Shown piece by piece: positions 1 through 7,246 of a DNA stretch of 64,000 nt (the stretch's first letter is position 1; every line of letters begins with the position of its first letter). The DNA comes from Massilia kyonggiensis (GTDB lineage Bacteria; Pseudomonadota; Gammaproteobacteria; Burkholderiales; Burkholderiaceae_D), in the NCBI RefSeq assembly GCF_024756235.1, contig NZ_JANUGY010000009.1:62001-126000 (forward strand). The letters are read 5' to 3'. A program made the translations under genes and the position numbers. The notes under the pieces are model-generated. The model did no database searches. It saw only the letters and a program-made list of their open reading frames with translations, and was not told where the DNA came from.

Positions 1-363
1 CAGGAACTGGAGCGGCTCGGTTGCCAGTTCATCCACGTGTCGAGCGGCGGGCTGTCGCCGCACCAGAAGATCCCCGTCGGGCCGGGCTACCAGATCGAGT
101 TCGCCGCGCGCATCAAGGCGCAGACCTCGATGCCGACCATCGGCGTGGGCCTGATCACGGAAGCGAAGCAGGCCGAGACCATCGTGCAGACGGGCCAGGC
201 CGACATGGTGGCGCTGGCGCGCGCGATGCTGTACGACCCGCGCTGGCCGTGGCATGCGGCGGCGGAACTGGGCGCGACGGTCAGCGCGCCGCCGCAGTAC
301 TGGCGTTCGCAGCCGCACGAACACAAGCATCTGTTCGGCGATACGCGCCTGGGCCAGCGCTGA
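1..363 (+). CDS. NADH:flavin oxidoreductase, YqjM/old-yellow-enzyme family (3' end only)
   Basis: This is the last 120 codons of a TIM-barrel FMN oxidoreductase; the 5' part lies before the window. The reading frame is open from base 1 and ends in TGA at 361. Visible family features are the C-terminal barrel segments IGVGLITEAKQAE and DMVALARAMLYDPRWPW, which in the family form the FMN phosphate site and the closing strand, followed by the usual short tail HEHKHLFGD. Members reduce electron-poor C=C bonds such as those of enones with NAD(P)H in the cytosol. The substrate cannot be told from this fragment. A GC-rich hairpin follows 40 bases after the stop, and the next gene starts 125 bases downstream, so this is probably the last gene of its transcript. 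Confidence 0.85.
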   Translation, partial: QELERLGCQFIHVSSGGLSPHQKIPVGPGYQIEFAARIKAQTSMPTIGVGLITEAKQAETIVQTGQADMVALARAMLYDPRWPWHAAAELGATVSAPPQYWRSQPHEHKHLFGDTRLGQR

Positions 364-403
364 CGGCCGTCGCAGGTTTTCCCCCGTTCGTTCCGCGTTT
401 TAC

Positions 404-430
404 GCCGTCCGTCGCACGCGCGCGGACGGC
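404..430 (+). terminator. Hairpin after the YqjM-like gene
   Basis: GCCGTCCG (404-411) pairs with CGGACGGC (423-430) around an 11-base loop. There is no following T-run, so it is either a weak rho-independent terminator or just an mRNA 3'-end stem. Confidence 0.3.
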
Positions 431-488
431 ACCGGATGCACTTGTTACAGTGGCATGATCAATCACAATCATAACAAGGCCACCCACC

Positions 489-1355
489 ATGCGTACTCCA
501 TTCGCCATCGCCATCACCTGCGCCATCCTCGGCGGCTGCGCCATCATCGTCGCGCCGGGCGGCGATGGCGACTACCAGGTCCGCACGCCGTTCTCCAGCG
601 ATTCCATCGAAGGCAACGGCGTGCTGGCGCGCGACGAGCGTACGATCGCCACCGTGCCGGCGCTGGAGGTGAACGGCACGATCACGGTCGACGTGCGCGT
701 GGGGCCGACGACGTCGCTGGTCGTGGAGGCGGACAGCAACCTGCTGCCGTTCATCCGCACGGAGCTGCGCGGCGACCGCCTCGTCATCGAGAAAGAGCGT
801 TCGTTCCGCACCAACAATCCAGTGCGGGTGACCTATACCGTGCCGCGTCTCACGAGCGTGCGTCACGACGGGTCCGGCCACCTGTCCGTGCAGGACCTGA
901 ACGGCGGACCGCTCGTGGTGGAAGGGCGGGGATCGGGATCGGTGCTGCTGACGGGCCGCGTGTCCAGCCTGGATGTGTCTCAGAACGGCTCGGGCACCAT
1001 CGACGCGACGACCTTGCAGAGCGCCGGCGGCAACCTGACCCTGAACGGTTCCGGCCGCGTGGTCGCGGGCCGCATGCAGGGCGAGCGCGTGACGGCGAAC
1101 CTGAACGGTTCGGGCCAGCTGCGCGTGACGGGCGCGGTGCGCCACCTGGCCGCGCGCTCGAACGGCTCCGGACACCTGGACCTGGCGGACCTCGTCAGCG
1201 AACAGGCGGACCTGTCGTCGACGGGATCGGGCGGCATGACGGCGAACGTGCGGCAGTCGCTCGTCGCGCAGAACGGTGGGTCCGGCGGCATCCGCGTGTA
1301 CGGTAACCCGTCGCAGCGGACGGTGAGCGGGAAGCTCGTCCAGGTCGTGAACTGA
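489..1355 (+). CDS. GIN-domain (DUF2807) lipoprotein
   Basis: This 288-residue protein starts with a lipoprotein signal: MRTPFAIAITCAILGGC has a hydrophobic stretch and an LGGC lipobox, so Cys17 should be acylated. The rest reads as the head-GIN/DUF2807 beta-solenoid fold, with spaced NGSG or similar turns (SQNGSGT, LNGSGR, LNGSGQ, SNGSGH, QNGGSG) about every 20 residues. Such proteins are envelope-exposed and some are described as putative autotransporter adhesins; no enzyme activity is known. The ATG follows an AACAAGG-type ribosome site. The gene is monocistronic, with a strong hairpin immediately after the stop. Function beyond a surface or periplasmic role is unknown. Confidence 0.75.
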   Translation: MRTPFAIAITCAILGGCAIIVAPGGDGDYQVRTPFSSDSIEGNGVLARDERTIATVPALEVNGTITVDVRVGPTTSLVVEADSNLLPFIRTELRGDRLVIEKERSFRTNNPVRVTYTVPRLTSVRHDGSGHLSVQDLNGGPLVVEGRGSGSVLLTGRVSSLDVSQNGSGTIDATTLQSAGGNLTLNGSGRVVAGRMQGERVTANLNGSGQLRVTGAVRHLAARSNGSGHLDLADLVSEQADLSSTGSGGMTANVRQSLVAQNGGSGGIRVYGNPSQRTVSGKLVQVVN

Positions 1356-1356
1356 A

Positions 1357-1386
1357 AAAAACGCCGGCGCGAAGGCCGGCGTTTCG
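1357..1386. terminator. Bidirectional rho-independent terminator
   Basis: AACGCCGGC and GCCGGCGTT form a stem flanked by an A-run on the left and T residues on the right. It sits between the convergent GIN lipoprotein and hmp genes and can serve both. Confidence 0.8.
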
Positions 1387-1387
1387 A

Positions 1388-2581
1388 TTACAGCAGGTGG
1401 TCGAGCAGCTCCGGCCCGAACACCTCGCGGTGCAGGCGGCCGGGCGGCACGCCCGCGTTCAGGAGGCCCAGCCACTGGGCCTGCATGAACTTGTGCGGAC
1501 CGCACAGGTACACCGACGCCTCTTCATGCGGCCATGCCGGCAGCTTCGCCACGTCCATGCGGCCTTCGATCACGCCCGCGGCGCCTTGTGCGTCCTCGTG
1601 GAAGGTCACGACGGACAGGTTCGGCATCACGGACACCAGGCCTTCGACTTCCGCGCGCAGCGCATGGTGGCCGGCGTCGCGTGCGGCGTGCGCGAAGATC
1701 ACGCGGCGCTGCGGATTCACCTGTGCCACGCGCTTCAGCGCGGAGACCATCGGCGTGACGCCGACGCCGGCCGACAGCAGCACGAGCGGCGCATCGCCTT
1801 CCGTCTCCGGCAGGAACTCGCCGAACGGGTGCGACACCTGCAGCGTGCTGCCGACCTTCACGTTGGCGTGCAGCCAGTTCGACACTTCACCGGCCGGCGT
1901 ATCGTCCACGCCGTCTTCGCGCTTCACCGAGATGCGCAGGTTTTCGCCGTTCGGCGCATCCGACAGGCTGTATTGGCGCAGCTGGTGACGGCCGCCCGGC
2001 AGGTCGACGGCAACGCTCACGTACTGGCCCGGCTTGAACGCGGGGACCGGCTTGCCGTCGGCGGGGACGAAGCGGATCGACAGTACGTTGACGGATTCAG
2101 TTTTCACTTCCACGACGCGCATCGGACGGGTCTCGCCCGGCTGGATGCCGGCCGTGCTGTACAAATTCGCCTCCGCTTCGATCAGCAGCTTGGCGAGCGA
2201 GTTGTAGGCTTCCTTCCACGCGTTCAGCAGCGGCTCCGTGGCGGCGTCGCCCAGCGTCGTCGCGATGGATTCCAGCAGGTGCTTGCCGACGATCGGGTAG
2301 TGCTCGGCGCGGATGCCGACCGACACGTGCTTGTGCACGATGCGCTCGACGACGGGACCCAGCGCGCCCGGATTGCCGATGTTGGCCGCGTACGCGAACA
2401 CCGCCGATGCCAGCGACTGCTGCTGCGCCCCACTGGCCTGGTTCCCCATGTTGAAGATGCGGGTCAGTTCAGGATGCGCGCCCAGCATGTTCGTGTAGAA
2501 CAGCTTGGTGATCGTCAGGCCGTGCTGGCGCAGGACGGGGACGCTGGCATCGATGTAGGGGCGGGAAGCTTCCGAAATCAT
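1388..2581 (-). CDS. hmp: Flavohaemoglobin, nitric oxide dioxygenase
   Basis: The 397-residue protein has the full Hmp architecture: an N-terminal globin domain (about 1-140) with Tyr29, Gln53 and the proximal haem ligand His85 (in HKHVSVG), then a ferredoxin-reductase FAD domain (about 150-260, motif RQYSLS) and an NAD domain (about 265-397, motifs GVGVTPM and CGPHKFM). It oxidises NO to nitrate with O2 and NAD(P)H in the cytosol. Length matches the family (about 396). The ATG is preceded by AAAGGA. It lies downstream of nsrR on the same strand, but a terminator separates the two genes, and hmp has its own NsrR-type operator just upstream of the start, so it is expected to be induced when NO disassembles the NsrR iron-sulphur cluster. 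Confidence 0.95.
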   Translation of the reverse strand: MISEASRPYIDASVPVLRQHGLTITKLFYTNMLGAHPELTRIFNMGNQASGAQQQSLASAVFAYAANIGNPGALGPVVERIVHKHVSVGIRAEHYPIVGKHLLESIATTLGDAATEPLLNAWKEAYNSLAKLLIEAEANLYSTAGIQPGETRPMRVVEVKTESVNVLSIRFVPADGKPVPAFKPGQYVSVAVDLPGGRHQLRQYSLSDAPNGENLRISVKREDGVDDTPAGEVSNWLHANVKVGSTLQVSHPFGEFLPETEGDAPLVLLSAGVGVTPMVSALKRVAQVNPQRRVIFAHAARDAGHHALRAEVEGLVSVMPNLSVVTFHEDAQGAAGVIEGRMDVAKLPAWPHEEASVYLCGPHKFMQAQWLGLLNAGVPPGRLHREVFGPELLDHLL

Positions 2582-2597
2582 GGTGGTTCCTTTAATT

Positions 2598-2616
2598 ATG
2601 TATTTGAAATGCAGAT
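2598..2616 (-). promoter_or_regulatory. NsrR-type operator of hmp
   Basis: ATGTATTTGAAATGCAGAT is a near-palindrome that fits the known NsrR consensus of two ATGYATTT-like half-sites. It ends 16 bases before the hmp start codon, where it would overlap the -10 region and block transcription. Confidence 0.75.
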
Positions 2617-2625
2617 TTAAGATTC

Positions 2626-2649
2626 AAAAAAAGGCCCGCTCGGCGGGCT
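2626..2649 (-). terminator. Rho-independent terminator of nsrR
   Basis: Read on the minus strand, GCCCGC/GCGGGC forms a six-pair stem with a three-base loop followed by a run of seven T. It separates nsrR from hmp. Confidence 0.8.
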
Positions 2650-2666
2650 CGCCATCAAACAACAAG

Positions 2667-3164
2667 TTATTCCTCACTCACCGGCTCCGGCAGGGCCACG
2701 GCGGTTTTCGCCGCCGCGCCATCCCAGAACATGCGGTGCATGCGCACGACCTGTTCGCCCGTGTTGCCGGCGGTGGCGTGGGCCAGCGTATAGCGGTCCA
2801 TCGCCTCGTAGAACGCCCGCATGCCGGCGCGCAGCATGCCGCGCAGCTGGCAATCCATCTTCAGCGCGCAGTCCGTGCCCTCGCAGTCGACCAGTTCGTC
2901 CTCTTCGCCTTCCAGCTTGCGCAGCACCTGGCCGATCGTCAGCGTGGCGGGATCCGCGGCGAGGCGCAGGCCGCCGTTGCGTCCGCGCGTCGCCTGCACC
3001 CAGCCCAGCTTGGCCAGTTGCCCGACCACTTTGACGAGGTGGTTCAGCGGGATGTCGAATTGCTTGCCGATCTCGGCCACCGTCACCGGATGCGGACGTT
3101 CTCCCGCCCGTTCCAGATAGATCAGGACACGCAGGCCAATATCGGAGAATCGGGTGAGTCGCAT
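2667..3164 (-). CDS. nsrR: Rrf2-family NO-sensing repressor NsrR
   Basis: This 165-residue protein begins MRLTRFSDIGLRVLIYL, the standard Rrf2 winged-helix start, and carries the three cluster cysteines Cys94, Cys99 and Cys105 in CEGTDCALKMDC, the spacing known for NsrR (C-x4-C-x5-C). NsrR holds a [4Fe-4S] or [2Fe-2S] cluster that reacts with NO, releasing repression of genes such as hmp. The genes lie in tandem on the minus strand. A second NsrR-type palindrome sits in its own promoter, so negative autoregulation is likely. IscR-type Rrf2 proteins have a different Cys spacing, and the neighbouring hmp makes the NsrR assignment strong. Confidence 0.92.
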   Translation of the reverse strand: MRLTRFSDIGLRVLIYLERAGERPHPVTVAEIGKQFDIPLNHLVKVVGQLAKLGWVQATRGRNGGLRLAADPATLTIGQVLRKLEGEEDELVDCEGTDCALKMDCQLRGMLRAGMRAFYEAMDRYTLAHATAGNTGEQVVRMHRMFWDGAAAKTAVALPEPVSEE

Positions 3165-3222
3165 CGGATAAGCTCAGTGGTTACGAGCGTATTCTAACTT
3201 CATGGGCGTATTCTACCAAAAC

Positions 3223-3238
3223 ATGCATTAAAAATGCA
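3223..3238 (-). promoter_or_regulatory. NsrR-type operator of nsrR
   Basis: ATGCATTAAAAATGCA is a perfect-arm inverted repeat (ATGCATT / AATGCA) of the NsrR type, about 60 bases before the nsrR start. On the minus strand it is followed by TAGAAT (a -10-like hexamer, present twice, within 10-bp direct repeats GCGTATTCTA at 3187 and 3206). Confidence 0.65.
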
Positions 3239-3292
3239 GGTTTAACGGAAGTATTTTTTTCCCGCAGTGAAAGCTGTGCCGGGAACTGGCCC

Positions 3293-3298
3293 TATAAT
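3293..3298 (+). promoter_or_regulatory. -10 box of the permease gene
   Basis: A consensus TATAAT lies 52 bases before the GTG start of the amino-acid permease. No good -35 hexamer is visible at the expected distance. Confidence 0.45.
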
Positions 3299-3349
3299 CG
3301 CGGACTTTGGATAAGACAACAGCGCTACCCGCGCCAAGAGGACGACGAC

Positions 3350-4837
3350 GTGAACCAGACACTGGGCCAAAAGCTCTTTCGTACCAAGACGTCCGAGCAC
3401 CAGCTCGATGACGGCCATGCCCACGCCCTGGGCCGCTCGCTGGGCTTGTTTCCCCTGACGATGATCGGCGTCGGCGCCACGATCGGCACCGGTATCTTCT
3501 TCACGATGGTGGAAGCCGTGCCGAAGGCCGGTCCGGCCGTCGTGCTGTCGTTCCTGATGGCCGCCATCACCGCGGGACTCACGGCGTTGTGCTACGCCGA
3601 ACTGGCCAACCGCGTGCCGGCCGCCGGCTCCTCGTATTCGTTCGCTTACGCCACCGTGGGCGAGTTCGCCGCCTTCATCGTCGCGGCCTGTCTGCTGCTG
3701 GAGTATGGCCTCGCCGCCAGCGCGACGGCCATCGGATGGTCGGATTACCTGAATAACTTCCTGCAGAACGCGCTCGGCTGGCAAATCCCCGACGCGCTGC
3801 GCTCGCCCCTGGTCGTTGCGGGCAAGAACGGCGGCGTCGAATTCCACACGGGGCACATCAACCTGCCGCCGATCCTGCTGGTCGTGCTGTGCTGCGTGTT
3901 GCTTGTGCGCGGCACGAAGGAGTCGGCGACGACGAACGCCATCATGGTGCTGATCAAGCTGGCGATCCTCGTGTTCTTTTCCGCGATCGCGCTGTCCGGC
4001 TTCGACATCAACAACTTCCACCCGTTCGTCTGGCCGGCGGACGGCAAGGGCGTCGGCGGCCTGGCCGGCGTGACGGCGGCCGCGGGCACGGTGTTCTTTT
4101 CGTTCATCGGCCTGGACACCATCGCCACGGCCGGCGAAGAGGTCAAGAACCCGACGCGCGACGTCCCGGTCGGCATCCTGGCCGCCCTCGGCATCGTTAC
4201 CGTGTTCTACATGCTGGTCGCGATCGCGGCCCTCGGCGCCCAGCCGGCCACGATGTTCGCGGGCCAGGAAGCGGGTCTCGCCGTGATCCTGCAAAACGTG
4301 ACCGGTAAAGCGTGGCCGGCGCTCGTGCTGTCGGCCGGCGCCGTCATCTCCGTGTTCTCCGTGACGCTGGTGACGATCTACGGCCAGACGCGCATCCTGT
4401 ACGCCATCGCCAAGGACGGCCTCGTGCCGAACGCCTTCCGCAAAGTCAATCCGCGCACGCAGTCGCCGGTGACGAACACGCTGATCGTCAGCATCGCCGT
4501 GGGCGCCGTCGCGGGCCTCGTCGACTCCACCTTCCTGTGGGACATGGTGAGCATGGGCACGCTGGTGGCGTTCATGGTCGTGTCGATCGCCGTGCCGGTC
4601 ATCCGCCGCAAGCAGGGCGACACGGGCCGCAAGGGTTTTCGCGTGCCGTTTGGCCCCTACCTCGTCCCGGGGCTGTCGATCCTCGCGTGCCTGTATCTCG
4701 TCGGTGGGTTGTCCAGCACGACGTATACGGTGTTCACCATCTGGATGGCGGTGGCCGTTCTCACGTATTTCGGTTATGGGATGCGGAACAGCCGCTTGAA
4801 CAAGGCGGGTGTCCAGCAAACCGAATTGACGCACTGA
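3350..4837 (+). CDS. APC-superfamily cationic/neutral amino-acid permease
   Basis: The 495-residue protein has about twelve hydrophobic helices and the APC signature in helix 1, IGVGATIGTGIFF (about 40-52), plus GEEVKNPTRDVPVGI (about 262-276), typical of the CAT/YfnA group of amino-acid permeases. It should import an amino acid across the inner membrane by proton symport; the exact substrate is not readable from the sequence. The start is GTG, chosen because AAGAGGA lies seven bases upstream and the protein begins at the family's usual N-terminus. It converges on the next gene with no spacer: its stop codon ends at 4837 and the neighbour's stop begins at 4838. Confidence 0.88.
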   Translation: MNQTLGQKLFRTKTSEHQLDDGHAHALGRSLGLFPLTMIGVGATIGTGIFFTMVEAVPKAGPAVVLSFLMAAITAGLTALCYAELANRVPAAGSSYSFAYATVGEFAAFIVAACLLLEYGLAASATAIGWSDYLNNFLQNALGWQIPDALRSPLVVAGKNGGVEFHTGHINLPPILLVVLCCVLLVRGTKESATTNAIMVLIKLAILVFFSAIALSGFDINNFHPFVWPADGKGVGGLAGVTAAAGTVFFSFIGLDTIATAGEEVKNPTRDVPVGILAALGIVTVFYMLVAIAALGAQPATMFAGQEAGLAVILQNVTGKAWPALVLSAGAVISVFSVTLVTIYGQTRILYAIAKDGLVPNAFRKVNPRTQSPVTNTLIVSIAVGAVAGLVDSTFLWDMVSMGTLVAFMVVSIAVPVIRRKQGDTGRKGFRVPFGPYLVPGLSILACLYLVGGLSSTTYTVFTIWMAVAVLTYFGYGMRNSRLNKAGVQQTELTH

Positions 4838-5923
4838 TCACGGTTGCGCCAACGGGCGGACGTACGTCAGCAGACTGACGAGCGTCTTGCCCGGCTCCTC
4901 CCACGGCACCATGTGCGCCGACCGCTCGAACCACACGGCCTGTTTCGACGGCGCCTTCACCTGTTTGAGCCACGCCTCCGTCGGTGCCGTCGGCGTCGTG
5001 TAATCGTGCCGGCCCAGGAACATCACGACCGGGATCGGGAAGCTTTTCACGTTCGAAAAATCCACCTGCAGGTACGCCGGCAGGATGCGGCCCAGCGTGA
5101 GCAGGCTGCCCTGGTCGATGTCCTGCACCTGCTTCGAACTATATTCCGGCGACAGGCGCGGGCCGTCGAAGTAGTAGGCCGACTCGTTGCGGTACGCGCT
5201 CAGGCCCCCGTAGTACTGCGGCCACTTGCGTGCGACGATGATGCGTTCGCGCGTGATCGGCTGGTTGCCGGGGTAGGGCGCGATCGACTGCAGGTCGCGC
5301 AGCGCTTCCTCGTTCTTGTGCAGTTTCGCCTGTTCCAGCGCGTAGTCGAAGCTGATGCGCTCGTTCTCGCGCACGCTGATCACCTGGCCGATGCCGACGT
5401 AGGCATAAAATAAATCCGGACGCTTCAGCGCCGCCTTCATGCTCACGATGGTGCCCCAGCTGTGGCCCATCAGGATCAGCTTCTTCTTGCCGTAGCGCCG
5501 GCGCAGGTGCTCGGCCACTTCGATGGCGTCGTCGACGTAGCGGTCGATGCGGATGGTGTCCGCGACCTGGGCGGGATCCGTCTCGCCATAGGTCTTGCCC
5601 GCGCCGCGCTGGTCCCAGTTCGCGATCGTGAAGTATTCTTCGAGCGGGCGCTCGAACTGCCACAGGGTCGGCGTGACGGGCGCCGCCGGGCCGCCGTGCA
5701 CGAACAGGATCATCGGGTTGTCGCGCTCCTGGCCGCGCACGGTGAGCCACTGGTCGATGCCGCCGATGCGCGTCTTGTACGACTCCTGCACGCCATGCGG
5801 CGCGACGATCTTGTCGAGGTCCGCGACGATGGCGCGGGCCTTGTTCCAGGCATCTTCCTGCGCGCGCACGTCGGCGCATACGATGCCGAGCAGGGCCCAG
5901 CACGCGATCCAGATCCGTTTCAT
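4838..5923 (-). CDS. Secreted alpha/beta hydrolase, S33 prolyl-aminopeptidase-like
   Basis: This 361-residue protein has a signal peptide (MKRIWIACWALLGIVCADVRAQ) and an alpha/beta hydrolase fold. HGGP (about 76-79) supplies the oxyanion hole, GHSWG (153-157) the nucleophile Ser155, GRHDYTTP the acid and SAHMVPW the histidine. HGGP plus GHSWG is the signature of S33 proline iminopeptidases, which cleave N-terminal proline; export suggests periplasmic peptide scavenging, in line with the nearby S46 peptidase. The family also contains other hydrolases, so the substrate is uncertain. It abuts the convergent permease gene with no intergenic base and no visible terminator. Confidence 0.8.
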   Translation of the reverse strand: MKRIWIACWALLGIVCADVRAQEDAWNKARAIVADLDKIVAPHGVQESYKTRIGGIDQWLTVRGQERDNPMILFVHGGPAAPVTPTLWQFERPLEEYFTIANWDQRGAGKTYGETDPAQVADTIRIDRYVDDAIEVAEHLRRRYGKKKLILMGHSWGTIVSMKAALKRPDLFYAYVGIGQVISVRENERISFDYALEQAKLHKNEEALRDLQSIAPYPGNQPITRERIIVARKWPQYYGGLSAYRNESAYYFDGPRLSPEYSSKQVQDIDQGSLLTLGRILPAYLQVDFSNVKSFPIPVVMFLGRHDYTTPTAPTEAWLKQVKAPSKQAVWFERSAHMVPWEEPGKTLVSLLTYVRPLAQP

Positions 5924-6007
5924 GACTGCTCCTGGTTATCGAGACGCCGCCAGTGTAGCGCGCATGAGATACACTTGTTCGACTGTCAACGCGTCGAAGA
6001 GCCCACC

Positions 6008-7246
6008 ATGAACAATCACAGCCTCCAGTCCACCCCCGACGAGATCCTGCCTCCGCAGGTCGAATATCTCAGCAATATCCTGCCGGACGATCCGTTATTG
6101 ATGATGGGCGCCGGCCCGGTGCCGATCCCCAGTGCGGTCGCCCGCGCGAATTCGCTGGTCATCAACCACCTGGGCGAGACGATGGCGAAGATCATCACCC
6201 AGGTAAAGGACATGGCGCGCTACGTCTTCCAGACCCGCTCCAACTGGGTGCTGGGCGTGGCCGGCCCCGGCTCGGCGGCAATGGAAATGGCGATCTGCAA
6301 TCTGGTCTGGCCCGGTACCCGCGTGCTCTCGATCTGCAATGGATTCTTCAGCGGCCGGATGGCGGAAATGAGCCGCCGCGCGGGTGCGGAGGTCATCACG
6401 ATGAACGAGATCTTCCCGCACTCGATGTCGCTGGAGCGGCTGGAAGCCCTGCTGGACGAACATAAGCCGCACTGCCTGACGCTCGTCCAGGGTGAGACGT
6501 CCAACACCACGTTCAATAGCCACGTAAGCGACATCGCGCGGCTGGCGAAAGCGCGGGGCTGCCTCGTCATCGTCGATGCCGTCTGCACGCTCAGCACGAC
6601 GCCGTTCGAGATGGACAACTGGCAGGTGGATGCCGTGATCACCGGCGGCCAGAAAGGACTGTCGTCGATTCCCGGCGTGTCGCTGCTCGCCTTCTCCGAC
6701 GCCGCGTGGAGCCGCATCCGCGAACGCCCGACGCCCAACACGCACTGGTGCCTGGACGCCCTGCTGGCCGAGAATTTCTGGCACAAGGCGTCGTACCACT
6801 ACACGGCGCCCGTCTCGGGCGTGCTGGCGCTGCACGAAGCCTTGCGCCTCGTGTGCGAAGAAACGCTGCCGGTCCGGTTCGCCCGCCACCTGCGCTGCTC
6901 GACCGCGCTGCAGGACAGCATCGAGGCGATGGGCCTGTCCCTGTTCGCACCGGCGGAATCGCGCCTGAACTCCGTCGTCGGCATCACCCTGCCGGAAGAC
7001 GTCACCAGCCAGGCCGTGTGCGCCACGATCTCCAGCCGCTACCAGGTCGAGATCTCGGGCTCGTTCGGCCTGCCGATCGTCAGGATCGGGCAGATGGGCG
7101 AGCAGTGCCGCGCGCATCACCTGTTCCGCACCGTGCACGCGCTGGGCAGCACGATGCGCGACCTGGGTGCGACCGTGGATCTGCCGGCCGGTATGGCGGA
7201 ACTCGAGAACTCGCTGCAGCGGTCCAAGGTCAGCGCGACCGACTGA
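6008..7246 (+). CDS. Class V PLP aminotransferase (alanine-glyoxylate/pyridoxamine-pyruvate type)
   Basis: The 412-residue protein belongs to the small-domain class V aminotransferases. GPGSAAMEMAICN (about 87-99) forms the phosphate site, Asp190 in LVIVDAVCTLS contacts the PLP ring nitrogen, and Lys216 in ITGGQKGLSS is the Schiff-base lysine. The family includes alanine-glyoxylate, serine-glyoxylate and pyridoxamine-pyruvate aminotransferases; alanine or pyridoxamine as donor is likely, but the sequence alone does not decide. The ATG at 6008 fits the protein start better than upstream in-frame codons, which would run through the promoter of the divergent hydrolase. Its 3' end overlaps the convergent S46 peptidase gene by 17 bases. 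Confidence 0.85.
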   Translation: MNNHSLQSTPDEILPPQVEYLSNILPDDPLLMMGAGPVPIPSAVARANSLVINHLGETMAKIITQVKDMARYVFQTRSNWVLGVAGPGSAAMEMAICNLVWPGTRVLSICNGFFSGRMAEMSRRAGAEVITMNEIFPHSMSLERLEALLDEHKPHCLTLVQGETSNTTFNSHVSDIARLAKARGCLVIVDAVCTLSTTPFEMDNWQVDAVITGGQKGLSSIPGVSLLAFSDAAWSRIRERPTPNTHWCLDALLAENFWHKASYHYTAPVSGVLALHEALRLVCEETLPVRFARHLRCSTALQDSIEAMGLSLFAPAESRLNSVVGITLPEDVTSQAVCATISSRYQVEISGSFGLPIVRIGQMGEQCRAHHLFRTVHALGSTMRDLGATVDLPAGMAELENSLQRSKVSATD

